Origin: Gammaproteobacteria bacterium Ga0074134
Lineage (GTDB): Bacteria > Pseudomonadota > Gammaproteobacteria > Ga0077554 > Ga007554
Length of the DNA: 33,508 nt
Assembly (NCBI GenBank): GCA_001464965.1
Contig: LNEJ01000052.1
Coordinates: forward strand, 1-33,508
Direction of reading: 5' to 3'
The translations under genes and the position numbers were made by a program. Each line of letters begins with the position of its first letter. Position 1 is the stretch's first letter. This document shows positions 1 to 7,184 of this stretch, piece after piece. The notes under the pieces were generated by a model, which was not told where the DNA came from, did not search any database, and was given only the letters and a program-made list of their open reading frames with translations.

Positions 1-239
1 ATGTCCGTCTGCTTTTTGCCATTTCGTCACCTGTTTTATATTGAGGGTGATGTTATCACCCATAATCAGGTGGCCAAATTAACTATGCCACTACACTATA
101 TGTGACAACTTAATCTGCCGAACCGCCGTATATGTGATCCGTCCGTACGGTGGTGTGGGAGGGGGGAGCCGTGAGGCTTCTCCCTCTCCCAAATAGCCAC
201 AGACGAGCAGAGGGATGAAGTCGTCTGTGGTTTCCATCA
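1..239. other. Gene-free left edge with intron remnant and a hairpin
   Basis: No convincing coding region is present here. From about 120 to 194 the sequence resembles the 3' end of a bacterial group II intron (separate entry). Positions 45-61 form a 7-bp hairpin (GGGTGAT/ATCACCC). Positions 197-206 and 221-230 form a perfect 10-bp stem (CCACAGACGA/TCGTCTGTGG) with a 14-nt loop. Neither hairpin has a clean U-tract, so I do not call them terminators. The first 118 bases could be more intron sequence, but I see no maturase coding sequence in them. Confidence 0.5.
120..194 (+). mobile_element. Degenerate 3' end (domains V-VI) of a group II intron
   Basis: Positions 120-154 read like a domain V. 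The proximal strands ACCGCCGTA (122-130) and TACGGTGGT (146-154) pair over nine positions including one G-U wobble, and GTGTGGGAGG follows, as in many bacterial group II introns. The next block (about 157-190) folds into a long G-rich/C-rich hairpin with a GTGA loop, as expected for domain VI, and ends near AAAT. The distal domain V helix is poor, and the segment is about one base longer than the usual 34 nt, so it is probably an inactive remnant. The 5' part and the reverse transcriptase are not in the window. This is recognition from memory of the motif; a covariance-model search was not possible. Confidence 0.55.
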
Positions 240-420
240 TCCTAAAAACGGCGGTTGGAACCTACTGCGAATGCCTAATGCACAGAATCTGCGCGAGAAA
301 ATCGCAAAATCTATCCTCACCGTAGCGGTGAGCTACGGCTGCGGAATATTTTGCGATTTTCTCGCCCCATCTTCAGCACCTTAGTCATCCTCGCTACGGT
401 TCCAACCGCCGTTTTTAGGA
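240..420. repeat. 181-bp nested palindrome, MITE-like, flanked by TCA
   Basis: The outer arms 240-262 and 398-420 are perfect 23-bp inverted repeats beginning TCCTAAAAACGG. An inner pair, 293-310 and 348-365, is a perfect 18-bp inverted repeat (GCGAGAAAATCGCAAAAT). The spacers between arms (30 and 32 bp) are also roughly complementary, and the centre (316-337) forms small hairpins. The trinucleotide TCA occurs directly outside both ends (237-239 and 421-423), consistent with a 3-bp target duplication. There is no coding capacity. It ends 13 bp before the aspA-family stop codon, so it could also shape the 3' end of that transcript. It may be a non-autonomous transposable element or a strong structured repeat. 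Confidence 0.6.
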
Positions 421-433
421 TCATCAGCTGGCG

Positions 434-1834
434 TTATTCTATCTTTCCTTCCCGCGCCGCCTTTAGCACCAGCGCATCGAATTCTTCTGCTGTCATAAGA
501 TTCTGTTCGGACACGATGTCGCGCACTGGACAGCCAGTCTTTTCCGAGGCCTTGGCGACCTCGGCGGCGGCGGCGTAGCCGATACGGGTGTTGAGCAGAG
601 TGGCCAGGCCAACGCTGTTGTGCAGGAATTCCTTGCAGCGTTCGCGGTCCACGCGCAGGCCCTTGAGATTGAATTCAGTGGTTGCGTTGACAGCGTTGGT
701 CAGCCAATCCATGGCGTCGAACAGCGCCGAGCCCAGCGCCGGCATCATCACATTCAGCTCCAACTGCCCGGCCTGCGTCAGGGCGGCGATAGCGGCATCC
801 TGGCCCAGCACCTGATAGCACACCTGATTGAGCATTTCGAACATTACTGGATTAACCTTGCCCGGCATGATGCTGGAGCCGGGCTGTACCGGTGGCAGCA
901 GGATTTCGCCCAGGCCGGTGCGCGGGCCGGAGGCCAGTAGACGCATGTCGTTGGCGATGCGGATCAGCTCCAGTGTGAGGTCGCGGATCGCCGATGACAG
1001 GGCTTGCAGGTCGTGCATGGATTGCATCTGTGCCACCAGGTCGTCCGCCGCGCGGATCGGCTCGCCTGTCAAGCGCGCAAGCTCCGCCGCCACGTTGACA
1101 GCGTAGCCTGGCGCGGTGTTAAGGCCCGTTCCCACCGCGCTGCCGCCCAGCCCGGTTTCGCACAAAGGTTGACGCGCCTGCTCCAGGCGCTGGCAGCAGC
1201 GGCGCAACGTCCACGCATAGGCATTGAATTCACGCCCCACGGTAGTGGGTACGGCGTCCTGCAGATGGGTGCGTCCGCTCTTGACTGTGTCGGCCTCGTT
1301 GGCACCGATGCGCGCGTACTCGTCCGCCATCATGCGCACGGCTTTGATCAGGCGCGGCAGCTTGGTCAGCGCGGCGAGGCGGATGGCGGTGGGAATGGTG
1401 TCGTTGGTGCTTTGGCCCATGTTGACATGATCGTTGGGGTTGACGGGTTTGTATGTGCCGCGCACGCCGCCCAGCGCCACATTGGCAAGATTGGCGATAA
1501 CCTCGTTGCTGTTCATGTTATGGCTGGTGCCCGCACCGGCCTGAAAACGATCCACCACGAACTGCTCAAGGTATTCGCCGCCAAGGATCTTGTCGCATGC
1601 CGTGATGATGGCAGAGGCCAGGGTATCGTCCAGCCATCCCACCTGCTGGTTGGCGGCGGCGGCGGCGCGCTTGATGCGCACATGGGCGGCAACGAAGTCG
1701 CGGTCCGGCCCGCGCCCGCTGATGGGGAAATTAGCAACGGCACGGGCCGTCTGGATGCCGTACCAGGCATCGGCGGGTACGGCCAGTTCACCCAGGCTGT
1801 CTTTTTCGAGGCGGTAGGTGGTATCGTTAGTCAT
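434..1834 (-). CDS. aspA: Aspartate ammonia-lyase / class II fumarase family enzyme
   Basis: This 466-residue protein belongs to the aspartase/fumarase superfamily. These are cytoplasmic homotetramers that eliminate ammonia from aspartate, or water from malate, to give fumarate. The N-terminus has LGELAVPADAWYGIQTARAV, closer to aspartase than to FumC. GAGTSHNMNSNEV and NPNDHVNMGQSTND form active-site segments, and the signature loop GSSIMPGKVNP with the catalytic serine lies near residue 320. The length suits either enzyme. A ribosome site (AAGGAA) precedes the ATG, and a TATAAT-like box reads on the minus strand at 1887-1892 without a clear -35. The gene stands alone, with a palindromic repeat just past its stop. 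I favour aspartase, but the choice between aspartase and fumarase is a family-level inference. Confidence 0.85.
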   Translation of the reverse strand: MTNDTTYRLEKDSLGELAVPADAWYGIQTARAVANFPISGRGPDRDFVAAHVRIKRAAAAANQQVGWLDDTLASAIITACDKILGGEYLEQFVVDRFQAGAGTSHNMNSNEVIANLANVALGGVRGTYKPVNPNDHVNMGQSTNDTIPTAIRLAALTKLPRLIKAVRMMADEYARIGANEADTVKSGRTHLQDAVPTTVGREFNAYAWTLRRCCQRLEQARQPLCETGLGGSAVGTGLNTAPGYAVNVAAELARLTGEPIRAADDLVAQMQSMHDLQALSSAIRDLTLELIRIANDMRLLASGPRTGLGEILLPPVQPGSSIMPGKVNPVMFEMLNQVCYQVLGQDAAIAALTQAGQLELNVMMPALGSALFDAMDWLTNAVNATTEFNLKGLRVDRERCKEFLHNSVGLATLLNTRIGYAAAAEVAKASEKTGCPVRDIVSEQNLMTAEEFDALVLKAAREGKIE

Positions 1835-1923
1835 GGGTTTTCCTTGATTATGCTGTTTGTAACAGGGGGCGCAGAGCTTTTTGCGGATTATAACGTGACT
1901 TGGTTTTGGATGGGCTTTTCTGT

Positions 1924-2073
1924 ATGGCGGTCTGTTTGAATTGCCTGGTATCGGGGCGGGTGCAGGGCGTCGCCTTCCGCGCTGCTGTGCGCAAGCATGC
2001 CTTGGCGTTGGGCGTCACCGGCTGGGCGCGCAACTTGCCCGATGGGCGCGTTAATCACTGGCTTCGAAGTTGA
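1924..2073 (+). pseudogene. Acylphosphatase, 3'-truncated
   Basis: This 49-codon frame encodes the N-terminal half of an acylphosphatase, a small enzyme of about 90 residues that hydrolyses acyl phosphates. The phosphate-binding motif GRVQGVAFR (catalytic Arg19) and [11 protein letters not shown] (catalytic Asn37) are both present. The homology stops at about 2052, after DGRV, and the frame ends a few codons later at 2071-2073. The usual second half (VEV..G....) is missing. The break coincides with a change to AT-rich sequence carrying the next gene, so a recombination or insertion event probably removed the 3' half. I could not find that half on the far side of the islet. A product would lack the last strands of the fold and is probably not functional. 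Confidence 0.7.
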
Positions 2074-2140
2074 ATAACTGCCAACCACAAAAGATAGTTA
2101 AGCCTCAAAGAGAAGTCGCCGCCCTTCCATAAAAGGCTTG

Positions 2141-3046
2141 ATGTTGAAAATTTTAAATGTGAAGTCCCATCTGTTGGTCATGCTCGCAACAATTCTTGTG
2201 GCGGGATCATTTTTGGCTTCAGAAAAGCTCGCCGGTATTATCAATCCATTTTCTCTAACATTGCTTCGTTTCATGGGTGCTGCGTTAATATTGCTTCCCA
2301 TTATATTTTCTAATCCGCGATGGAGGAGAAGCATATTGCCGACATTGCCAAGAGCCATGATCATAAGTCTGTTTTTTTCTATATTTTTCATCTGTTTTTT
2401 TGAGTCTTTGAATATAACGACAGCGTTAAATACAGGAACATTGTATACATTAGTGCCGTTTATCACAGCTCTTCTATGTATGATTGCCTTCAGGGAAAGA
2501 ATTACTGTCAAACATGTCGTTGTCTATCTTCTGGGGGTAGCAGGGACTTCATGGGTGATTTTCAGTGGTCAGCTCGACTTGCTTTTATCATTCTCACTGA
2601 ATAAAGGCGACTTGATATTCATGGCAGGTGTGTTTTTCATGTGTTGTTACTCCATTTCCATGAAATTCTTGTATCGGAATGATGAAATGGTCGTGCTGGT
2701 TTTTTGTATTCTCGTAGGTGGTTCACTCTGGATGGCGCTTGCATTGTTTTTTTCAAGCCAGACACTTCAATGGGATTTGTTGCAAGGACAGTCAATTTAT
2801 TACATGGCTTATCTTGTTATAGGTGCAACACTCGCGACAGTTTACATCTATCAAAAAACCACTATAGTTCTTGGTCCTGCTCGGGTAAATGCCTATATTT
2901 ACTTGAATCCGGCATTGGTGGCCGTGCTATTGTTTTTGATTGATGGGGCATCAATTCCTATGGCTGTTGTTCCGGGCATTTTGATTTCATCAATTGCAAC
3001 GGTTATTCTTCAGAAAAGCCGTGTTCAAGAGAACATTGTGAAATAG
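2141..3046 (+). CDS. EamA/DMT-superfamily membrane transporter
   Basis: This is a strongly hydrophobic protein of about 301 residues with roughly ten predicted membrane helices arranged as two similar halves, the EamA (drug/metabolite transporter) pattern. Supporting features are a helix-1 region ending in a lysine/leucine stretch (SEKLAG), LTLLRFMGAA in helix 2, and NTGTLYTLVPFITALL near residues 95-110. The C-terminal half has ARVNAYIYLNPALVAVL. These proteins export small metabolites or amino acids; the substrate cannot be told. ATG at 2141 follows AAAAGG; a TTG one codon upstream is the alternative start. The gene sits in an AT-rich islet with codon use unlike its neighbours, and the islet begins inside a broken acylphosphatase gene, which suggests horizontal acquisition. 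Confidence 0.8.
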   Translation: MLKILNVKSHLLVMLATILVAGSFLASEKLAGIINPFSLTLLRFMGAALILLPIIFSNPRWRRSILPTLPRAMIISLFFSIFFICFFESLNITTALNTGTLYTLVPFITALLCMIAFRERITVKHVVVYLLGVAGTSWVIFSGQLDLLLSFSLNKGDLIFMAGVFFMCCYSISMKFLYRNDEMVVLVFCILVGGSLWMALALFFSSQTLQWDLLQGQSIYYMAYLVIGATLATVYIYQKTTIVLGPARVNAYIYLNPALVAVLLFLIDGASIPMAVVPGILISSIATVILQKSRVQENIVK

Positions 3047-3068
3047 TAGGGTGCATCTTACATAATTA

Positions 3069-3097
3069 TTGACGTTTTGAAAAAAAACAGCATTTAG
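3069..3097 (+). promoter_or_regulatory. Candidate sigma-70 promoter of the methyltransferase gene
   Basis: TTGACG (3069-3074) and ATTTAG (3092-3097) are 17 bp apart, just upstream of the ATG at 3114. The spacing is ideal, the -10 is imperfect, and the surrounding DNA is AT-rich, so chance matches are possible. Confidence 0.35.
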
Positions 3098-3113
3098 TCG
3101 AGAGAAATATACC

Positions 3114-3809
3114 ATGTCAGAAATGCTGGAACGTACTCAGGCCATGCTTGCCAAACATCACCGCCACGGAGAAAATTTTGTCCAGTTGATGAAGGATACC
3201 TTCGCGGGCCGTTTCAATGAAGAATTCTGGGTGGCGTGGGGGGAATGGATTGAGCCGGTGCTGTCTACGCCACCCGTGGTGCTCGATCTTGGCAGTGGGC
3301 CGGGACTGTTCCTGAGGGCACTTGCAGAGCGCTATCCGGGAGCACATGCCATCGGCGTGGAGTGTGCGCCCTATATGCTGGAGGCGATGGGGGAGTTGCC
3401 GCCGGGGTGTGAGGTGATCCCCGCCGATCTGCATGATCCACATTTGCCCTTGGCGGACAACTCCGTAGATGCCGCCATCGCTTCAGTGGTGTTGCACGAG
3501 CTCAACCAGCCGGTGCGCGTGCTGCGCGAGGTGCGGCGCTGCCTCAAGCAGGGTGGCCGTTTCTATGTGCTTGATTGGGTGCGCGCGCCGCTGGATTTAT
3601 ACGTCCGCAACGAGACATCGGAGCAGAAGGTGTTCGATCCCACCACGCCGCTGGATGAGCTGGAGGATATCTTTACCCACTTCATCGAACACAACCGCTT
3701 TTCCCGCGATGACCTGGTTTATCTGCTGGAATGCAGCGGTTTTGCGGTGCTGGACAATACGCCGCTCAAAGAAGGCCAGTTTGCGCGGCTGGTGGCTGAG
3801 AAAAAATGA
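3114..3809 (+). CDS. Class I SAM-dependent methyltransferase
   Basis: This 231-residue cytoplasmic protein has a Rossmann-type SAM-binding core. Motif I, VVLDLGSGPG, lies at about residues 55-64, and an acidic residue after strand 2 (IGVECAPYM) would bind the SAM ribose. DNSVDAAIASVVLHEL and the post-core GGRFYVLDW match motifs II-III of the Methyltransf_11/25 group. The substrate cannot be predicted. The gene is back in normal-GC sequence just right of the AT-rich transporter islet. A peroxiredoxin gene follows 89 bp downstream with its own strong ribosome site, so co-transcription is possible but not shown. Confidence 0.8.
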   Translation: MSEMLERTQAMLAKHHRHGENFVQLMKDTFAGRFNEEFWVAWGEWIEPVLSTPPVVLDLGSGPGLFLRALAERYPGAHAIGVECAPYMLEAMGELPPGCEVIPADLHDPHLPLADNSVDAAIASVVLHELNQPVRVLREVRRCLKQGGRFYVLDWVRAPLDLYVRNETSEQKVFDPTTPLDELEDIFTHFIEHNRFSRDDLVYLLECSGFAVLDNTPLKEGQFARLVAEKK

Positions 3810-3898
3810 TAGCTATTCTTTCTTGAATATTTGATACACTTCGACCACAATTGGACTTATTCTATTTTTTAGACGTATTCAAACGAAGGAGGCACAAA

Positions 3899-4501
3899 AT
3901 GGCTGTTTTAGTTGGCAAACCCGCGCCGGATTTCACTGCGACTGCAGTGATGGGCAACAATGAGATCAATGAAAGCTTCAACCTGCTTTCGCACTGCAAG
4001 GACAAATACGCCGTAGTTTTTTTCTATCCTCTGGATTTTACTTTTGTATGCCCCTCGGAGATCCTGGCGTTTGACCACCGTTACCAGGATTTCAAGGAGC
4101 GCAATACCGAGGTCATTGCAGTCAGCGTGGATTCCCAGTTCAGCCATCTGGCATGGAAAAACACGCCCGTCAACAATGGCGGTTTGGGGCAAGTGAAGTT
4201 TCCGATGGTGGCGGATCTTACCAAGTCCATCGCCCGTGATTACGATGTGCTGATCAACGACGCCGTAGCGCTGCGCGGTACATTCCTGATCGACCGTGAC
4301 GGCGTTGTGCGTCATCAGGTAGTCAACGACCTGCCGCTGGGGCGGAACGTGGACGAGGCCATCCGTATGGTGGATGCCCTGCAATTCTTCGAGCAGCATG
4401 GGGAAGTGTGCCCGGCTGGCTGGCAGAAAGGCAAGCCCGGCATGAAGGCGAGCACGGCAGGGGTTGCCGAGTACCTGGCTGCCCACGCCGCAGAGCTTTA
4501 G
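3899..4501 (+). CDS. Typical 2-Cys peroxiredoxin (AhpC/Prx1 type)
   Basis: This 200-residue thiol peroxidase reduces hydrogen peroxide and organic or nitrogen peroxides in the cytoplasm. The peroxidatic cysteine is Cys51 in FYPLDFTFVCPSE, and the resolving cysteine is Cys171 in EVCPAGWQKGKPGM, as in the obligate-dimer Prx1 class. A GGLG motif follows at about residues 92-95, but the C-terminal YF motif of overoxidation-sensitive enzymes appears only as YL. ATG 3899 is chosen because AGGAGG lies 7-8 bases upstream and the protein then begins at the usual position (MAVLVGKPAPDF). A hairpin shared with convergent prmC follows the stop. No AhpF-type reductase is adjacent, so the electron donor is probably thioredoxin; this is inference. 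Confidence 0.93.
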   Translation: MAVLVGKPAPDFTATAVMGNNEINESFNLLSHCKDKYAVVFFYPLDFTFVCPSEILAFDHRYQDFKERNTEVIAVSVDSQFSHLAWKNTPVNNGGLGQVKFPMVADLTKSIARDYDVLINDAVALRGTFLIDRDGVVRHQVVNDLPLGRNVDEAIRMVDALQFFEQHGEVCPAGWQKGKPGMKASTAGVAEYLAAHAAEL

Positions 4502-4509
4502 CAACGCTT

Positions 4510-4539
4510 GGTGGGTTACGCAAAAAACGCTAACCCACC
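4510..4539. terminator. Hairpin between convergent peroxiredoxin and prmC genes
   Basis: GGTGGGTTA (4510-4518) and TAACCCACC (4531-4539) form a perfect 9-bp stem around CGCAAAAAACGC. The sequence is of the GGTGGGTTACGC...TAACCCACC type, a repeat seen between genes in many gammaproteobacteria. It may work as a bidirectional terminator, although there is no good U-tract. Its right arm encodes the last codons and stop of prmC. Confidence 0.5.
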
Positions 4540-5408
4540 TTACTTTCCTGCCGCGAGCCGTGCCACTGCCCGCTGACCGCCCGGTTTACTCCCGCCATGT
4601 CCTGATGATTGCTTACCTGCTGGTAGCCGAGTCCGGTCAATATTTGTGATGCCACCTCACCCTGGTCATACCCATGTTCCAGCAGCAACCAGCCGCCGGG
4701 CAGTATGTGCTGCCGCGCCCGGCCAGCGATAAGGCGGATATCGTCCAGTCCGTCTGGGCCTGATGCCAGTGCACTCAAGGGTTCAAAGCGTATCTCGGTG
4801 CTGTTCAAGCGGGGATCATGACTGCTGACATAGGGCGGGTTGGAAACAATCAGGTGAAAGGCTGCTCCAGCAAGCGGGGCCAGCCAGTCACCTTCGCGGA
4901 ATTCGATGTTTTTGATGGCCAATGCCGCGGCATTGCGGCGCGCCACCTCCAGGGCCGCTGCGGAACGGTCGGTGGCGATGATCCGGCAGGTGGGGCGTTC
5001 GCTGGCGATGGCCAACGCGATGGCGCCTGAGCCGGTGCCGAGGTCGGCAATGCACCCTGCGGCACCGGGCGGGATGCGTTGCAGGACGAGCTCGACCAGC
5101 AGCTCTGTTTCGGGGCGGGGGATGAGGGTGGCTGGCGTGACTTCCAGTTCCATTGACCAGAATTCACGGTGACCGGTGAGATAGGCGACAGGCTCGCCCA
5201 TGGCGCGGCGTTCGATGAGGGCATTGAAGCGTGTCTGTTGTTCAGGCTGGAGTCGCCGGTCGGGCCAGGCATGGAGATGGCTACGGTTACGTTCCAGCGT
5301 GAAAGCGAGCAGTGTTTCGGCGTCAAGCCGGGCCGTGTCGTGCAGGGCGGCAAGGTGCAGGGTGGCCTGGTGTAGTGCCTCGGCGATTGTCATGGGTTTG
5401 CTTGTCAT
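4530..5408 (-). CDS. prmC: PrmC, release-factor glutamine N5-methyltransferase
   Basis: PrmC (HemK) methylates the glutamine of the GGQ motif in release factors RF1 and RF2, raising termination efficiency. The 292-residue protein has the N-terminal helical domain, an IPRPETE segment near residue 97, the SAM motif DLGTGSG at 122-128 and the diagnostic catalytic NPPY at 190-193. Two in-frame ATGs (codons 1 and 6) are possible starts; the second, giving MTIAEALHQA, matches many homologues. The last residues after RAVSGQW look like read-through into an intergenic hairpin repeat, a harmless tail. prfA, the usual neighbour, is not here, so the gene is separated from its common operon. Confidence 0.93.
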   Translation of the reverse strand: MTSKPMTIAEALHQATLHLAALHDTARLDAETLLAFTLERNRSHLHAWPDRRLQPEQQTRFNALIERRAMGEPVAYLTGHREFWSMELEVTPATLIPRPETELLVELVLQRIPPGAAGCIADLGTGSGAIALAIASERPTCRIIATDRSAAALEVARRNAAALAIKNIEFREGDWLAPLAGAAFHLIVSNPPYVSSHDPRLNSTEIRFEPLSALASGPDGLDDIRLIAGRARQHILPGGWLLLEHGYDQGEVASQILTGLGYQQVSNHQDMAGVNRAVSGQWHGSRQESKVG

Positions 5409-5468
5409 GGTCAGTAAATGTGTTTATATTGTAGCGTGTTGTATCTCACCTTGGTTTAATCCGTCCGA

Positions 5469-5777
5469 ATGATCCTGAGATTGCGTTCCATTTTGCTCGC
5501 TAAACACGGCGCCATATTCCTGGTGCTGGCGTTGCTGTTTGCGCAATTCGGACTGATCGCGCACGAGATCAACCATCAGTTTCACAAGCCCAGCACAGCC
5601 TGTGAGATGTGTCTTACGGCGCATCATCTGGGTAGCACGCCAGTCGTCAAGAGTACGCCTCTGGTGGTGTCGCGCGTGGCAGGCAATATTGCTTTGCCGA
5701 CGAACGCCGCTACGCCGATTCAACGCTTCGTCGCCAATTTCTCCGCTCGCGCCCCACCCCAATCTCTCCACGCCTGA
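5469..5777 (+). CDS. Small membrane-anchored Cys/His protein, first gene of zinc-type cluster
   Basis: This 102-residue protein has a basic N-terminus, one hydrophobic segment at about residues 14-31, and then a possible metal-binding patch: His32, His36 and His39, followed by Cys45-x-x-Cys48 and His52-His53. The rest is Pro/Thr/Val-rich without a known domain. Similar short HxxxH...CxxC proteins are, from memory, common next to metal-uptake genes, but I cannot name a family with certainty. It begins a same-strand set with an outer-membrane beta-barrel, ZnuA-like and ZnuB-like genes. A role in periplasmic metal sensing or handling is a guess from context. Confidence 0.6.
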   Translation: MILRLRSILLAKHGAIFLVLALLFAQFGLIAHEINHQFHKPSTACEMCLTAHHLGSTPVVKSTPLVVSRVAGNIALPTNAATPIQRFVANFSARAPPQSLHA

Positions 5778-5874
5778 AAAACAACCGAACCGCCAACGTC
5801 CATTAGGACGGCTTGGCACGTGTTTTTGCCGTGCGCGCGCTGCGCTGCGGTGTACTTATCGTGTGGAGAAAATA

Positions 5875-7128
5875 ATGATCAAGAAACAATTTGCCGTCAT
5901 CGGCATGGCGGCTGTTCTGTCTCAGCCAGTTATTGCCCAGGAAGAAACACAGCAAGGAACCTCGTCCGAAGCCAAGCCGGGAACAGGCGGTGAGATGCGC
6001 CGGCCCTGGCAAACGCAGCGGCCCATCATCACCAGTAATGCCTTCAATCCCGCAGTCAGCCTGATACTGTATGGCACGTACAGCCGCTTCACCAAAAGCT
6101 ATCAGGAAGACATTCATGGCTTTGCCCCGGCCGGTGACGCCCACGGTGCGACCAGGGAGGGCTTATCTCTCCAGGGGAGCGAGTTGGTCTTGTCGAGCAA
6201 TGTGGATAATAAATTCTACGGTTCGTTGATCCTCAAACTGGAAGACGGCAAGGCCCAGGTTGAGGAGGCCTTTTTTCAGACCCTTGGCTTGCCCCAGGGT
6301 TTGACCGTCAAGGGTGGGCGTTTCCTGTCTGGCATCGGTTATCTCAATGAGCAGCATCCGCATTTTTGGGATTTTGTCGATATCGCCCTGCCGTATCGTG
6401 CCATGCTTGGGGGGAATTACGGTGACGACGGTGTGCAGTTGCGCTGGGTTGCGCCTACCCCGCTGTTCGTGGAGTTTGGCGCCGAGGCGTTGCGCGGCGA
6501 GAATTTCCCGGCCTCCGGTGCGGCGAAGCGAGGTATAGGGGCGCGTAGCGCCTTCGTTAATCTCGGTGATGATGTTGGTCTCAGCCATAGCTGGCGCGCG
6601 GGCGTGGCCCGGCTGGAGGCCGATGCGCAGGGGCGCATGTTCGAGGACCATGCTCACAATGAATACAGCTTTACCGGTAAAGCGCCTCTGAACGTCGCTA
6701 ATTTTGTCTGGAAGTGGGCGCCGCTGCGTAATCCCGCTGTGACCAATTTCAAGTTTCAGGCGGAATATCTCCAGCGTGACGAGAGCGGTGCCTACACCTT
6801 CGGCTCGCCCGTGCAAGATGTGCGTTATGGCGCCAAACAGTCGGGCTGGTATGCCCAGGCGGTTTACCAGTTCATGCCGCGCTGGCGTGTGGGCGCGCGC
6901 TATGACGCGCTTAAAGGTGCCATGCCGCCTGTAGAACTGGCAGGTACGATTCTCGACCCTGAAGGCCACAAGCCGCAGCGCGCCAGTGTGATGCTCGACT
7001 TCTCCAACAGCGCGTTCAGCCGCTTGCGTGTGCAGTTCAGCCATAATCAGACCGCGCCCAAGGATGCCAACGAGATTTACCTGCAATACATCATGAGTCT
7101 GGGGGCGCACGGCGCACATAAGTTTTAG
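5875..7128 (+). CDS. Outer-membrane beta-barrel protein of the zinc-type cluster
   Basis: This 417-residue exported protein has the signal peptide MIKKQFAVIGMAAVLSQPVIA, then an acidic linker, then a barrel rich in alternating aromatic and small residues, ending in phenylalanine (HKF) as outer-membrane barrels usually do. SLILYGTYSRF begins the barrel near residue 60. ATG 5875 is preferred because GGAGA lies 7 bases upstream and a signal peptide follows directly; the longer open frame upstream lacks these. It has no TonB plug domain, so it is probably a porin-like protein. Being directly upstream of a ZnuA-like gene suggests it lets metal or metal complexes across the outer membrane. The family has no name I can give securely. 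Confidence 0.75.
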   Translation: MIKKQFAVIGMAAVLSQPVIAQEETQQGTSSEAKPGTGGEMRRPWQTQRPIITSNAFNPAVSLILYGTYSRFTKSYQEDIHGFAPAGDAHGATREGLSLQGSELVLSSNVDNKFYGSLILKLEDGKAQVEEAFFQTLGLPQGLTVKGGRFLSGIGYLNEQHPHFWDFVDIALPYRAMLGGNYGDDGVQLRWVAPTPLFVEFGAEALRGENFPASGAAKRGIGARSAFVNLGDDVGLSHSWRAGVARLEADAQGRMFEDHAHNEYSFTGKAPLNVANFVWKWAPLRNPAVTNFKFQAEYLQRDESGAYTFGSPVQDVRYGAKQSGWYAQAVYQFMPRWRVGARYDALKGAMPPVELAGTILDPEGHKPQRASVMLDFSNSAFSRLRVQFSHNQTAPKDANEIYLQYIMSLGAHGAHKF

Positions 7129-7137
7129 GGGGTAGGA

Positions 7138-7162
7138 GTAGGGTGCGTGCGACGCACCCTAC
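7138..7162. repeat. GTAGGGTGCGT hairpin repeat
   Basis: GTAGGGTGCGT (7138-7148) and ACGCACCCTAC (7152-7162) form a perfect 11-bp inverted repeat with a 3-nt loop, between the barrel gene and the ZnuA-like gene. It is a common intergenic palindrome type in gammaproteobacteria. Without a U-tract it probably modulates mRNA stability or partial termination within the operon. A related half-sequence (TAGGGTGCA) occurs at 3047-3055. Confidence 0.6.
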
Positions 7163-7184
7163 GAGATTTTTGGAAATGGTTGCC

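Noticed and set aside
1004-1939. 311-codon plus-strand open frame over the aspartase-family gene
   Set aside because: It is an antisense shadow of a clear enzyme gene in GC-rich DNA; the translation has no recognisable domain.
5409-5468. Zur box upstream of the zinc-type cluster
   Set aside because: The AT-rich stretch GTGTTTATATTGTA has Zur-like half sites, but no good dyad can be found by eye.
5602-5874. Long N-terminal extension of the outer-membrane barrel gene
   Set aside because: It overlaps the small Cys/His protein in another frame and puts a signal peptide in the middle of the protein. ATG 5875 with a ribosome site is far better.
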